This document shows, piece by piece, positions 48,401-60,838 of a stretch of DNA of 64,000 bases (the stretch's first letter is position 1; every line of letters begins with the position of its first letter). Position numbers and translations under genes: made by a program. Source of the stretch: Neurospora crassa OR74A. Its lineage: Eukaryota > Ascomycota > Sordariomycetes > Sordariales > Sordariaceae. The notes under the pieces are model-generated. The model worked only from the letters and a program-made list of their open reading frames with translations, had not been told where the DNA came from and did no database searches. Location: the NCBI RefSeq assembly GCF_000182925.2, contig NC_026505.1, forward strand, positions 2,542,001 to 2,606,000. The letters are read 5' to 3'.

Positions 48401-49162
48401 TGTTCCAGCCGCCACCGCTGTTGCTGGGTGGTCTGTTGTTGTTGTTCCCCTGGTTTGAACCTCCGCTCCAGCCATTGTTGCCGCTGTTACTAGGAGGCTT
48501 ATTTCCCTGGTTTGAACCTCCACTCCAGCCATTGTTGCCGCTGTTACTAGGAGGTTTATTCCCCTGGTTCGAACCTCCGCCCCAGCCATTGTTGCCGCTG
48601 TTACTGGGAGGCTTATTCCCTTGGTTTGCGCTTCCTCCCTGACCATTGTTGCTAGGAGGTTTGTTGCCCTGGTTGGAGCCTCCATTGTTCCAGTCACCAC
48701 CACTATTGCTGGTTGGTTTGTTATTGCCGTTGTTGCCTTGGTTCGAATTTTGACCCCAGTTACCACTGTTGCTGGGCGGCCTGTTACCATTGTTCGAGCC
48801 TGAACCGCAGCCGCCGTTGTTGCTGGGCGGTTTGTTGCTGGGCGGTTTGTTGCTAGGCGGTTTACCTTGGTTTGAACCATTCTTGGAACCCGAGTTGCTC
48901 GGCGGCTTGTCGCCTCCCGGACCGACATTACCACCTCCGTTGTTCTCCTGGTCTCCGCCGCCCCAACCCGCATCGCCAAAGCCGTTGTTGTTAGTGTCGT
49001 TGTTGCCGTTGTTATTGTTATTGGTATCTTGATCTCCGCCTCCGGTACAGTCTGCACCCCAAGCAGGGGTATCAAATCCAGGGCCAACATCTCCACCGCC
49101 ATTGTTGTCGTTCTGGTTTCCACCTCCCCATGCACCTTCGCCATCACCGCCGTTGTTATCGG

Positions 49163-49196
<34 letters not shown>

Positions 49197-51092
49197 GGTC
49201 TCATTGTTGCTGTTGTTCTGATCACCACCACCACTCCAGCCATCACCATTGTTGTTGTTGTTGTTGTTGTTGTTGTCATTGTTATTGTTATTGTTGTTGT
49301 CTTGATCTGCATCAAAGCCAAAGCCAGGAAGTTCGCCAAATCCCATAGTGTCGTCCGCAACAGAGGCATGGCTGGGACCGGCTTCGTTGTTCTTGTTCTT
49401 CTTGTTCTGTGCCTTGTATGCCTTGCTCTGATTGCCCTTATTGACGTGAGCAGCGCCTGAACGAACAAGTTCCTGGTGCCGTTTCTTGACCTCGTTCTTG
49501 TTTCGGCCAATGGCGCTGCCAATGTCAGCCCATGATTCGCCACCTTCCTTCATACTGAGTATGCTTGCATCTTGCGAAGGCGTCCAGTCGTTGTCGGCTT
49601 TACCTGCTGCTGGAGTTCCTTTGGGCTTCTCGGCAATAGTCGTATCTGCATCGGTGGTTTCGGCTTCGGTTTGAGTTGCGTCGTCAGTAGTAACGGCATC
49701 GGTTGTCTCTTCGGGGTCGGGTGATTCGACTTCAATCTTCTTCTTTGCCTTGGTCTTGGACTTGCCCTTGCCCTTCTGCGCTTTCGCCGGCGTAGGCTCC
49801 GCATCTGTTGTGGCGTCGTCAGTAGTCTCAGCTTCATCGGTGGGTTCGAATGTGACCTTCTTCGCCTTTGTTTTCCCGCCGGTCTTGACACAGATTTCGG
49901 ACTTCTTCGCTTTCTTAGATGAACGTGGTTTGACATGTGCTATGTCAGCTTCATCTGATGATTCAACTGTGGTGGTCTTCTTTTTGCCCTTTCGTGTGGT
50001 CTCGGTAAAGGTAACACGGTTCTTGTTCTTGATTTTCTTCGGGGGAGACGGCTCAGCTTCCGACGTCGACTCAACCGAGGAATCTTCCTCTTCTTCGCTT
50101 GAAGCTTCCACCACGACTTTCTGCTTGCCCTTTCTGCCCCGTGTCTCGACCTTGACTTTTGAACTTCCTGTTTTCTTCGACGAAGTACTCGACTTCTTCT
50201 TCGATGTCATTTTGGAACGTGGCTCGACATCTGTTGACTCAATGTCTGACGACTCAATATCAGTTGTGACTTTATCAGCTGTCTCCTCGTCAGAAACCTC
50301 GACGTGCATCTTCTTCTTGATTCTCTCTTTGATCACGCTCCGGCGTTCAAGCTTCTTCGTCTTCATAGGACGACGTGACTCGACATCCGATAAAGACTCG
50401 TCTGACTCATCTGTTGCATCAGCAGTTATGACTTTGACTTTTCGAGTACCCTTCTTTGATGACGACTTGGTTTCGATACGAATTTCTGATGCTCTCCTGG
50501 AGGTACTCGATGACTTCTTTGGCAGTAATTTTGATTTGTTGTGAGGGGGAGAGTCGTAGCCAGCTTCGTAATCCTCTGAATCGTTATGCTCATAACTGAT
50601 GGCCTTCTTCGGAACAGCCTTTGAGCTTTCACCATTCTTCCTCTGGTTCAACATCGCTTCAAGCCAGCCAGTAGGGACGTCTTCAGGCGTGTTGAAGACC
50701 ACAGGCGGAGGCCGAATAGTAAACTTCTCGACTCTCTTTTCCTCGTACGTGAGGAATGGCTTTGAGCTTACAGCTGGTTGGGAAGACCCTTCAGTTCCTC
50801 GGCGTTGTCTCGAGGTGTGCGTGAGGGCTCCTTCGGATCCCGAAGTGCCAACCTCCATGTCGGAGGCAGCTGCATCATGGTCCTTCTTGGCCAGGACCAG
50901 AGATTGGTCCGACGTTTCGGACTTGCGATCGCGCTCAACTTTGAGGTCGATGACCCGACGAGGCTTCTTGCCCAGGACTACAGGGCCACCAGCAAGCCAG
51001 CTGGTGAGGGAGACCGTGTAGTCGCCATGCTTCAAGATGCTCGTAGGTGACCGGTCAACCTCCTTGCCTTTCTTCCGTCCAGATGGAGCCAT
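45438..51092 (-). CDS. Giant Myb/SANT-like protein with PPSN repeats (1884 aa)
   Basis: One uninterrupted 1884-codon frame. ATG 51092 has a purine at -3. Order of parts: a short N-terminal conserved-looking segment (TVSLTSWLAGGPVVLGKKPR); a Lys/Ser/Glu-rich region to about 490 with alternating basic and acidic blocks; a Myb/SANT-like helix bundle around Trp503 and Trp521 (WADIGSAIGRNKNEVKKRHQ); an Asn-rich stretch at about 590-720; a PPSN-repeat region at about 727-1190 built on GNKPPSN(N/S)G-type units; a coiled coil at about 1197-1245; more PPSN units to about 1610; then a Pro/Tyr-rich part. The C-terminal 110 residues look folded, with W-x-L-x-A-L-S-E and a GRIVDAKLLRQK helix that could be a second degenerate SANT-like unit. 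A nuclear chromatin or transcription role is inferred from the SANT-like part only. Frame conservation through 5.6 kb of repeats argues for a real gene. Confidence 0.85.
48440..48620 (-). repeat. 57-nt tandem coding repeats (three near-identical units)
   Basis: Three consecutive 19-codon units reading GNKPPSNSGNNGW(G/S)GGSNQ are nearly identical at DNA level, including synonymous sites. This indicates recent unequal exchange or slippage inside the large PPSN-repeat gene. Confidence 0.8.
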
Positions 51093-51959
51093 CTTGGAGA
51101 ATATGAGGAAAGCTTGTGTGTGTGTCGCTAGACTTGATCACAAGGTGAAAGAAGATGATTTCGAGGGTAGAGAAAACTGAGTACTTGTCAGCGATGGTAA
51201 AACGCAACAACAATAACAGATTGATGTACCAAACTTGTGGTGTTTTGATTCCAAGTGATTTGGCACGATTTTGGGTTGACAGTTTGCAGTTCCAAGGAGG
51301 GGCAAGTGGAGGAAGGGAAATCAGAAATGCCAGACGACTTAAAATGCTGCGTGGGTGAAGAAGGTCTTTCCAGGTCGCGAAATTGATGCCAGTTTGCTGG
51401 GGAAGCGCGGCTTTGAACTGCCTGCAGTTCTGATGTACGCCCGCTTGGTGGCAAATGCTGGAAGGTGAAGGATAAGCTGAATGGCGGGGGAATACTCAAA
51501 GGTCGCCAGCTTCCAAGTTCGCAGGTCGCCATGGAAACAGGAGTTGTCCCGTCCTAGGCGCGAACGACTTTCATCCCATCTCTTTCTGGACAAACTACGG
51601 GTCAAGATATCCGACCCCACACACAAGGCAAGAAAGATGAAGCCAAGAGAACGACAAGAAGACATTGTTCGACCATCAGACTGTCCATGGTCAGCAAATT
51701 ACATGAAGATATGGTATGTTGGAACAAGTAAAGTGCTGTCGTTGTGAAAGGGCCGCACACGCAAACCGTGGGATGACGTTGGGAAAGGTGTAGCCGCATT
51801 CCAGATTCCGGACGGGGGGTCTCCCATGCTCTTATCTCTGCTGACTCATCTGAATAGTGTGGCCCCCATCTGTCCACTCTAACGGAGTACTCACATGACC
51901 CGACCCCATACCCAAAGCTTCCTGACCCAAGTAAATACGCTAAGACCGACCCCACACTA
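51093..51959. other. Upstream region of the PPSN-repeat gene
   Basis: Normal-composition DNA presumably carrying the promoter and leader of the minus-strand gene. No other gene is supported. Composition changes abruptly to AT-rich at about 51960. Confidence 0.55.
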
Positions 51960-52842
51960 TAGAAAATCTCTCAACTAACTATCACCCCTTTAACACATCA
52001 CATATATACCTTTTAATTTTCCCTATAGAGAAACAACCGGCGCTTTTAATCCCAATAAACAAAACTTACCTACAAATAAGAAACGTACAAGTCCGAACAA
52101 TATTAGCCCGAACTCACCCTTCCGTAAACCTTCCGCGATAGTTTGCAATAATACTTATATAATCTATCTCTAATTAATTTCTAATTTATTATACTCAATA
52201 TAAAATAAATATTAGCCCTATTTCTAATACTAATATTTTGGTTATTATTACTAAGCTCGGTTTAACTGAATAGAATAATAAAGTATTTAATAAACTATTT
52301 ATTATATTTAAATTATAGTAAATTGCTAATATAGTAACCGAATTTAATAAGTTGGAGGATTTAAAGGATATAACCCCTCTTAATATTATAATACTTAATA
52401 ACCTCCTAATAAGTTTTTATTAATATATTTTAAATATATCCTATATTAATTAATAATTAATTTTACGATATTAATTATATAAAAGTTAAAACTATAGGTT
52501 TAACACTTATTTTATTTAATAGTATTAATTAATATTCTATCTTTATTAAAATAATATACTATATAATTACTATTCTAAAATACCCTGAATTTTCTACTCT
52601 TAGTATAGTATATATTATAAACGTTAATAATTTAACCGAAGATTAAATTAAGGCTCCGTAGAGCGAGGTATATAACGGTAGTATTTTGAAATAAAATAGT
52701 AGTTTAAATAAGGTTAATATCTAATTACTCTCTTATATCCTAAATTTAGTATTATATTGCGAGGAAAATACCTACGAAGGAAACTTCCTCTAGTTATTTA
52801 AATAACGCTATTTATTATTATATTATATATAAATATATTAGT
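51960..52842. repeat. AT-rich RIP relic, left of the chromovirus
   Basis: Dense TpA and a near absence of CpA/TpG, with stops in all frames. This is typical of an old repeat destroyed by RIP. I cannot identify the original element. It ends in the target site TTAGT, at which the chromovirus is inserted, so it predates that insertion. Confidence 0.75.
52838..52842 (+). repeat. Target site duplication, left copy (TTAGT)
   Basis: These five bases immediately before the 5' LTR are repeated exactly at 61087-61091 directly after the 3' LTR. Five bp is a usual length for Ty3/gypsy integrases. Confidence 0.92.
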
Positions 52843-53076
52843 TGTCATAGCCCGGTTCCATGACTCCCCAGAAGTCCAGGGTCACGTGCCGCCGTGCCGC
52901 TCTCGCGGTTCAGTGCACGCGACCTACTAAGGGTCTGGCGTACGTATATTTAAACCCGTGCAGCTAGTGCACCTTGGAACTTCTTCCTTTTCCCTCTTTA
53001 ACTTTAGTTTTATATTTGATTTGTGCTATATCCTTCCCTACGCTAGCTCTCGCTCGTGGATGTGCATGCCCTCATA
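52843..53076 (+). repeat. 5' LTR
   Basis: Starts TGTCATAGCC and ends CTCATA, where the 3' copy has the canonical CA end. A TATA-like ATTTAAA lies at 52948-52954. It differs from the 3' LTR at 12 sites, all transitions, with no length difference. In 11 of the 12 this copy carries the T or A state. Confidence 0.95.
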
Positions 53077-53091
53077 TAAAACTAAAGCTAA
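53077..53091 (+). promoter_or_regulatory. Primer-binding region, likely self-primed
   Basis: The sequence immediately inside the 5' LTR (TAAAACTAAAGCTAA) is complementary over its last 14 bases to LTR positions 61008-61021. The first base pairs as G-U with 61022. No match to a common tRNA 3' end is evident. This is the arrangement in self-priming elements such as Tf1, where the 5' end of the transcript folds onto the primer site. Confidence 0.6.
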
Positions 53092-53221
53092 CTCCTATTA
53101 TACGACCGGGGACGGTAACTACAATATCCTAACAACCTAAGAACCCCGCGAGTCGGCTTGATTGCGATTGAGACGCCGACTAGGACCCGATAGCCCTCAA
53201 TACATCACCTCGGCAAATTAA

Positions 53222-56136
53222 GAGCAAGGACCCGAGTTACGACCGGACATTGTAGCGCACACCCGTGAAGAAAAAGAAACCCTATTCAGGGACCCCTACA
53301 ACCTACGATCCCGAAAGAAAGATTCCGATATATCGACCAACCTAAGCGGCTAGCCTAAAGGCAGTCCGACTATAGATAATTATACCTTACGCGAAGAAAA
53401 CATCGAAAATACCCACAATAATTTTAATAATATTAAAGAAGAGGTGCCCTCTCCTACTATCGCCTACCCCAAGTTAGATACCGATAAACTATCTACCCCT
53501 TGTATTCGCAATTATAATAAAAATCGCAACTCCTCCCCCAATATTAATAAGGAACAAGTCCCTACCCTGCGCAACTTATTTATTCTACGCGCACGCGTAG
53601 ATTAGCTTACCCAAGCCACTCCCCCTCGCCTACCTCCGTTAAAAGGTAAGGAGCGGAATAGAGTTGAAGCTACAATCCACTATTTATAGCCGATTCGTTA
53701 TAAAAAGCTACGTCTAAACCTCGAAGTTATTAAGAGCTTTAAGGATGTAGCCCCTGCTAGTGTATCTGTTACGAAGCGCCTTTTTATTAATATTTAAAAT
53801 ATAAACTACTACGTACTTAATGGATAGAAATATACCCTAACCTCCGGTACCGGTAAGGATTTATTAAATTACTCTCTAGCCTAAATATGCAACTCTTATA
53901 TAGTTAATGTAGAGCCCGTTATTACTACCAAAAGCTTTACTCTCTCCTTTAACCAATTAATAAAGGATATTATTGAGTAAATTAATTATATGGTAAAAAC
54001 CTTAAAGACTCGAAAGGGATTTAGTTATATTTATTTCTAACTTAGTATTAAGGATTCGAAGTATTTACTTATTTTAATTAATTAGAAAGGTATAATAACG
54101 TTTATTTAATTTATCGACTCGTTTAATTAAAATCCTATTAATATATAGAATGAAGTCCGCTGTCGCTTTATTGCCCTTACTACCTTCTATACAATTTTTA
54201 ATAATATTAGCGAAATAATTGGATAAATCGATAGAACGGTTAAAAAGATATATAACTTTATTATTTATTTTATTTAGAAGACTAAGGAATAGGAGGCGAC
54301 TATCCTACGCCTAAAGGACGAGCGCGACGCCCCGACAACTTTAGTTTACAATAACTGCGACCTTTACTATTAGTTGAGGGAAGTCCGTATCGATTGTTGC
54401 TAAATTAAGGAGGCTTTGTAAGAAGAATAAGATAAGGTTCGGCGATTTAAAGCCTTTTATAACCATTCTCTCGACTAATTAGTAAAAGATTATAATTGTT
54501 GTATAGAGAAGACTATTAACGGTTATTAGGAAGCCCTTAATATTATTTACTCTACTTATAATTAAGAGGTAGTTCGTTTGAAGGGATAAATTAATACCTT
54601 TACTATTAAGTTGGACGATACCTTACGTTTAAAGAATAACCCTATAGATAGCGATAAGGTTACTACCTTAAATACCTAATTTAATATAGCTAATAAAAAG
54701 ATTAATTAATTAGAAAAAAGCAACCGATACTTAAAGTAATATATTGTAATTGAGATACTTACCTTGAAACCTTCCGTAGAAATAGACGATAGAGAAATAT
54801 TCGCTAAGAAATTTGGTAATGAGAAAGTAATCGATTTAATTAATAAGAAGCGCCGTATACGTATTTCCCTAGAAACCGAAGTAAATACGGTTATAGACGG
54901 TATTCTATTATCTTTTTAAGTAATGTCCTTACGCTTATAGGCCTTTAGAAGTATTCATTGCAAATTATAAATTAATAATTTAATTAGAGGAGAGTACGAA
55001 TTAATTCCCTACAAAGGGGTAACCTAAGTGGTTAGCGCAAGTAACTCTAACTCCGATTCTTCGGACGATGAGTCTAATAAATTAAGTAACTACAACGGAT
55101 CCAATAGTAATAAGCGTCGTAAATAATACCTATTTAATACCCCCTCTAACTACTCCCTACGTCCCGGATTAGATATCTCGTCCTTTTCTTTTAGTTCCTA
55201 CAAATACAATAAGAAATCTACCAAAGTCCCGGAGGTCCCCTTATTCTATAGCGAAAAGAATAAAGATAAAGTATCTTTTAAGATATAGTTATACTAAATC
55301 TATAATATATTGCGTATTAATACCGACTATTTCCGAAACGAAAATACCGCTTTTAGTGTTATTATTAATTATTTAGCTAGTAAGGCTACTAAAAACATTT
55401 TTCCTTTTATTTACGAATTTAATAGAAGAACCCTATGTTTAACTACTATAGTCTAATTATTAGACTATTTAAAGGAGTTGTACTTAGATTACAATTTAAA
55501 AGAGAAAGTTAATATTGAATTTGAAAAATTCGTTATACGCGACTCCAACCGTTTCTAAAATTTTAAGATTACCTTCGTATATCTAGTAGGTTAAACTAGT
55601 ATACTCCGTTATTATTAGAAATTAATTATAAAACGTAAATTACCTGCTTAACTATATAACCCGGCCACCTCGGTATACTTATTTAGAAATATTATATTTG
55701 AAAGGTACTATACTCTCTTACAATCCCTCAACGAGAATTACTAATTCGATGCTGTTAACTCCTATTCTTATACGAAGAAGGCCCGCTACGAGGCTGCTAG
55801 ATCCTAATCTTTTAGTACTAATAAAAATAAATTCCCTAATTCTTTATTCGTATATAAGAAACTTAATGCTAAGGAGTCTTATAAATTACAAGTAGAAGGC
55901 AAATATTTTATTTATTGTAAGGAAGGTTATTTGGCTAGGGAATGCCCTGACCGATAGAAAGTAGAGAAGGCGGTTAAGAAGTATAAAGCGGCTTAGATTA
56001 ATGCTATACTAGCCGCCCTTCTAAACTTCCCTAAAAGAATTATAATTATTAATTCTAATATTGAAGACTTAAAGGAAGACTCTGCTGAGGAGAAAGAGGT
56101 TAAAGAGGAGGATTCTATTACTACCTTGAAAAATTA
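53222..56136 (+). pseudogene. gag remnant with RIP-damaged zinc knuckle
   Basis: One frame can be followed from about 53222 through the zinc knuckle to at least 56136, interrupted only by RIP-type stops. The knuckle at 55904-55945 fits CX2CX4HX4C, but the first two Cys and the His are now Tyr codons (TAT); the last Cys (55943-55945) remains. The frame covers about 890 codons before the knuckle, long for a chromovirus gag. It includes a Ser/Asp-rich stretch near 55030-55110 and charged helical segments. No intact ATG is identifiable, so the start is uncertain. Confidence 0.8.
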
Positions 56137-59100
56137 GATTCCCTAAGGCAAATAACCTCCTTCCTAGGAGAAATATCAATCGGTAACTTAATAACTATTA
56201 AGGAAGTAGCCGTCCCTGTAGCAACTTCGTCTACCTTCAATTTAAAGAATTATTTAGGTAATAGATTATTTTTTTTAATTAAATATAATATAATTCAAAA
56301 TAGATTATCTATTATTACCTACAAAACATTAATCGATATAGGAGCAGATATATACTTTATCGTAAGTAATATATTCGCTAAAAAATTATAGTATTTATAC
56401 TTTAAAACTCATTGCGATTTCGAACCTGGCTTCGTTACGCCGTACTGCAACGCAAAACCGGACGTTATCGACTAAGCCCTTAAGGGGTACCTTATAATTT
56501 AAAGTTATAAGTTCTTTAACAAATAGATAATTATATTACCCGGATTAAAGAGAGATATAATTGTAGGACGGATGTAGCTTGCCTACTATCGGGTATTAGC
56601 TAATTACTATAATTAAACCTTTTATTTCCCTAATTCCTTAATACCGTCTTTTAATACCCGAGATTTAGCTATTCGGCTAATTTAATTATTGTAGAATCCT
56701 GAATTCCAATAAGATGTCGACCGACGGGAGGCTTTAATAGATTGTAAGGATAAGCGTAGAATTAATGGAACGTTATTGTAAATACGTAACCCAATACCCC
56801 TACTAGCGGAAACGATCGATATAGACTATATAGAAGAAGGAGTAGTAATATTTAGCCTTCGAAATGCTTCCTCCGAGGAATGATAATTATAGACCCGAAT
56901 CCGCGAATTGGAAGAGATTAAATTAACCCTACAAAAAGTAATAACCTCGGCCAACTCTAAACTACCCGCTTATTAGCGACCTTAAGGGATCTATATTGTA
57001 AAATACCGGATATAAGGCATTGAGATATCCCTAATCGAATAAATAGATTAGGAACTATTCGACGGGATTAAGTACGAATACGCGTCCCCTAAGGAAATTT
57101 CCTAAATAAAAGCAATTAAGGGGAGAATGGGGCAGTGAAATGGTCGACCGCCCGCCTCTTACCTCCTAATGGATGAATAAGGTCTTTATCGGCTAAAAAG
57201 GATATTCGGGTAGGTAAAGGAGAGACTACAAAATATGACTATTATTAACGTAGTAATATTCGACTATTATATCGATTAAGGTTTATAAGTAGAATTAACG
57301 AGTCTCTATAAAATAAATAGGTTAATTATAAGCCTAAAAAATTAAAAAGAAGTCTTGCCTATAAATAACGAGGACCACCGAAGACTGGTATTAGAACGCC
57401 TGCCGCCGGAGTATTATAATTATATTAATGTATTTAATAAATTCGATTCCAATACTTTGTCCAATTACTGTAATAAGATTAACTATTAAATTATTTTTGA
57501 AGAAGGAAAAATACCCAACGATCTAAAATATAATTCCCTTTATAAAATAATTTTAGAAGAATTGGAAGAATATTGAAAATATATTATAAATAACCTTTAA
57601 AAGGGATTTATCGAGGCTAGCTCGGCTCCTTGGATAGCGCCTATATTATTCGTACTAAAGGCCAATAGAAGTTTGAGGTTTTGTGTGGATTACTGGAAAT
57701 TTAATGTATTGTCAAAAAAGGACCGGTACCCCTTACCCTTAATCGATAAAATACTAGTTCGTATTAATTAAGTAAAAATATTTACGAAGATCGATATTAG
57801 GCAGGCCTTCCATCGTATTCGTATATATTTAGACTATAAGGATTTAATAATATTTTGTATAAGGTACGGAGCTTACAAGTATAAAGTACTATTATTCGGA
57901 CTTACGGGAGGACCGTCCTCTTTCTAACGATTTATTAATAATATCCTAGTCGATTATTTTAATATTTTTTATAATGCTTATATTAATAATATTTTAATCT
58001 ATTTGGAGAATATTAACGAGTACGAGGACTATATTCGGAAAGTACTAAACCGATTAAAGAGTACGGGCCTCTAGGCCGACATTAAGAAGTGTGAATTCGG
58101 CGTAATAGAGATAAAATTCCTCGGCTTTATTATTAATACTAAAGGAATTTTAGTTAACCCGGAAAAAACGGCTGCCGTTAGAAATTAGAAGCAACCTACT
58201 TTAATAAAAGGGATATAAACCTTTTTAAGCTTTTATAACTTTTACTGCAAATTTATTAAAGATTTTAATTGTATAGTAAGGCTATTATTGAACCTAATTA
58301 AGAAAGACTAACCCTTTATATAAATAGAAAGGTGTTAGGAAGCTTTCGAAAAATTTAAGAGTATTTTCTTAAATACTCCTATTTTAGTGTATTTCGACTA
58401 TTATACCGAAACGAAAATTAAAATGGATTTATCCAATGGGGTTTATATTAGTATAATAAATTAAAGGTAGGGAGACGACGAATAGCACCCTATAGCCTTC
58501 TATTTAAAGATAATAACTCCCGCCGAATTAAATTATTTAATTTATAATAAGGAATTATTAGCTATTATAAAGGCGATAGAATAGTAGAGGCCCGAATTGA
58601 AAGGAGTAGCGCTATTCACTATTATTATAAATTACTAAGTATTAGAATATTTCGGGAGTAAGAGGTTATTAAATAGCCAATAGGTGAAGTAGTTGGAAAC
58701 CCTCTCTGAATATTAATTCTATATAATTTATCGCCCCGGGTAGGAAAATGTAGTAGTAGATGCGTTATTGCGGAAATTAGAGGATTTAAAAATAATAAAA
58801 GCTAAGAAGGACGACTAATATACACTTCGCCTTTTAAAACCTAATGAAGAAAGCTTCTTCATTTTTGTAGGGGATAAGGAGGAAACGAATATTATAGAGA
58901 TGTACGTAGTCCTAACGGCCGGGGTAGTTACTATTGTAAATCTAGGAATTGAATTAACCCCCTTGGATAGTAATATTAGAAATACTAGAGTAGGGACGGC
59001 GGAGCTAACGGGTATAACCTTATTGGACTGCTTATTGACCCTAAATTAGGAGAGTAACTCTATATCGGTATATAAGGAGAAAGCTAAATAACTAGATACT

Positions 59101-60762
59101 TTATTTATAATAGATAATAGCCTCCTATACTATAAGGGTAAACTAGTTATCCCCGAGGACGAGGACATTCGGATATACTTTATTCGAGACGTTTATTCCT
59201 AAATGCTAGTAGCTTACCCTAGAAAGGCGAAAACCAGAAGATTTATTTAGAAATAATACTAGTAGCCTACTATAACGGCGGACGTAGACCGTTTTATAGT
59301 AAATTATTAGGACTATAAGGCTTCTAAATACCCTTGTAATAAGACCCTAAAGAAATTCTATTTAATACTTATAAAAAATAGATAACTTTAGCGGAGTATA
59401 ATAGTAGACTTTAAATTAATGCCGATAGATAAGAAGGGTTACAATAATATATTCGTAATAGTAGACCGATTCTTAAAAATATCGTAATATATCCTTTATA
59501 AGGATATAATTATAGTTAGATAGGTAGTAGAAATATACTACTATAGTCCTTATTAAGTTTTTAGATACTCTAATAAGGTTATTAGCAATCGGGGACCTCA
59601 ATTTATTTCCGACTTTATATAGGAATTAACTAAATTACTAGGAATTACTTAGAGGTTAAATAGCCCGGGATACTCATAAATAGCAGGATAGGTAGAAGTT
59701 ATAAACTAATATTTAGACTAATAACTACAGCCGTTCATCAACCACAACTAGGACGATTGGTTAATAGCGCTACCGGTATTAGATTTAGTACAAGTAACGT
59801 TTCCCTATGAGAGTTTAGACGGACTATTACCTTACGAGGTAATTATAGGATACCCTATACCTATATCCTTCGATTGGTGAAACCGGACTACCCTAGCCGG
59901 TCTACCAGCTTAAGAGAAATTCAACCGGGTAGAAGCGTAGGCTACGGCCAAACAATTAGAAACGTTAAGGGATATAGCTATTAAAGTAATTAATAAGGTA
60001 TAGTAACGATAAACTATATAAGCTAATAAGTACCGTTGAAACCCCAACTTTATAGTAAGCAACAAAATTTTCATTATCAAAAAATACTAGTCTATTAATC
60101 GCCCTAACGATAAATTGGACTTCCTATTAATTAGGATTCTATATTGTATTTAAATAATAAAAGGGTTCTCTTATAAATTTAAATTTCTAAATTCCTAGCG
60201 TAGTAAGAGGGTATTCTATACAGAACGTCTAAGAAAGGACCTAGGTAATCTACTACCGGGATAAATTAAATAGAATCCAATAGGGGAGACTATTATAGAA
60301 GGCGGCGAAAAGGAATAGGAGGTATATAAAGTATTATTGTTAAAAACTATTAACAGTAAATTATAATATTAAATAGAGTAGAAGGGTTAGGACCCGGACC
60401 CCGAGTAGTATTTAGCAGAAGGTTTCAAGAATACGGCAAAGAAATTGAAGGAGTATTATAAGGAATATCTAAATAAGCCGGGGCCTCCCAATCGTTTAAA
60501 AATGTAGCTCAATAGCAATACAAATACTCATCGAAACAATAATACTCTAGTAACAATAATTCGCAAGAAGGTAATACGTAGAAGGAAGATTTAATAGTAT
60601 TAATATAGGATTATAAATAAGGAAACGGCGCTCAAAACCAACAAACTAGCAATACTCGTAGAATTAGATAGATAACGTAATAGAATAGTCGTATCCCTAC
60701 CCTAAGGGTATTTAATATACTTAGGAAGCGAGACGTTGTAGGTTCAAGATAGGCTTATATAA
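56104..60762 (+). pseudogene. pol remnant: protease, RT, RNase H, integrase, chromodomain
   Basis: A single frame, -1 relative to gag and overlapping its end. The protease active site at 56335-56343 reads Asp-Ile-Gly, with the middle Thr/Ser lost. RT motif A Asp at 57793-57795 is intact, but the YXDD box at 57979-57990 reads Tyr-Ile-Asn-Asn. An RNase H Asp remains at 58426-58428, followed by the YNKELLAI motif. The four integrase zinc ligands (59194, 59215, 59305, 59314) are all Tyr. In the core, the first Asp (59407) and the Glu (59695) remain, but the second Asp (59587) is Asn. The chromodomain lies at about 60350-60500, with three Trp positions now TAG (60379, 60388, 60406) and a preserved KPGPPNRL. 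The end is approximate. Confidence 0.92.
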
Positions 60763-60838
60763 AAAGTTTTTTTTCTTTTCTTTCTTTCAATTTTGTATTC
60801 TAGTTATTGACAACGGCTCTAGGGCTAAGCCTTTCGAT

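Noticed and set aside
46106-49543. Long frames of 240-540 codons in other frames and on the opposite strand of the PPSN-repeat gene
   Set aside because: Repetitive coding DNA leaves alternative frames open; they read as Thr/Ala or Leu/Pro runs.
55698-55895. 65-codon plus-strand frame inside the chromovirus
   Set aside because: It is out of frame with the gag remnant and arises from AT-rich sequence.
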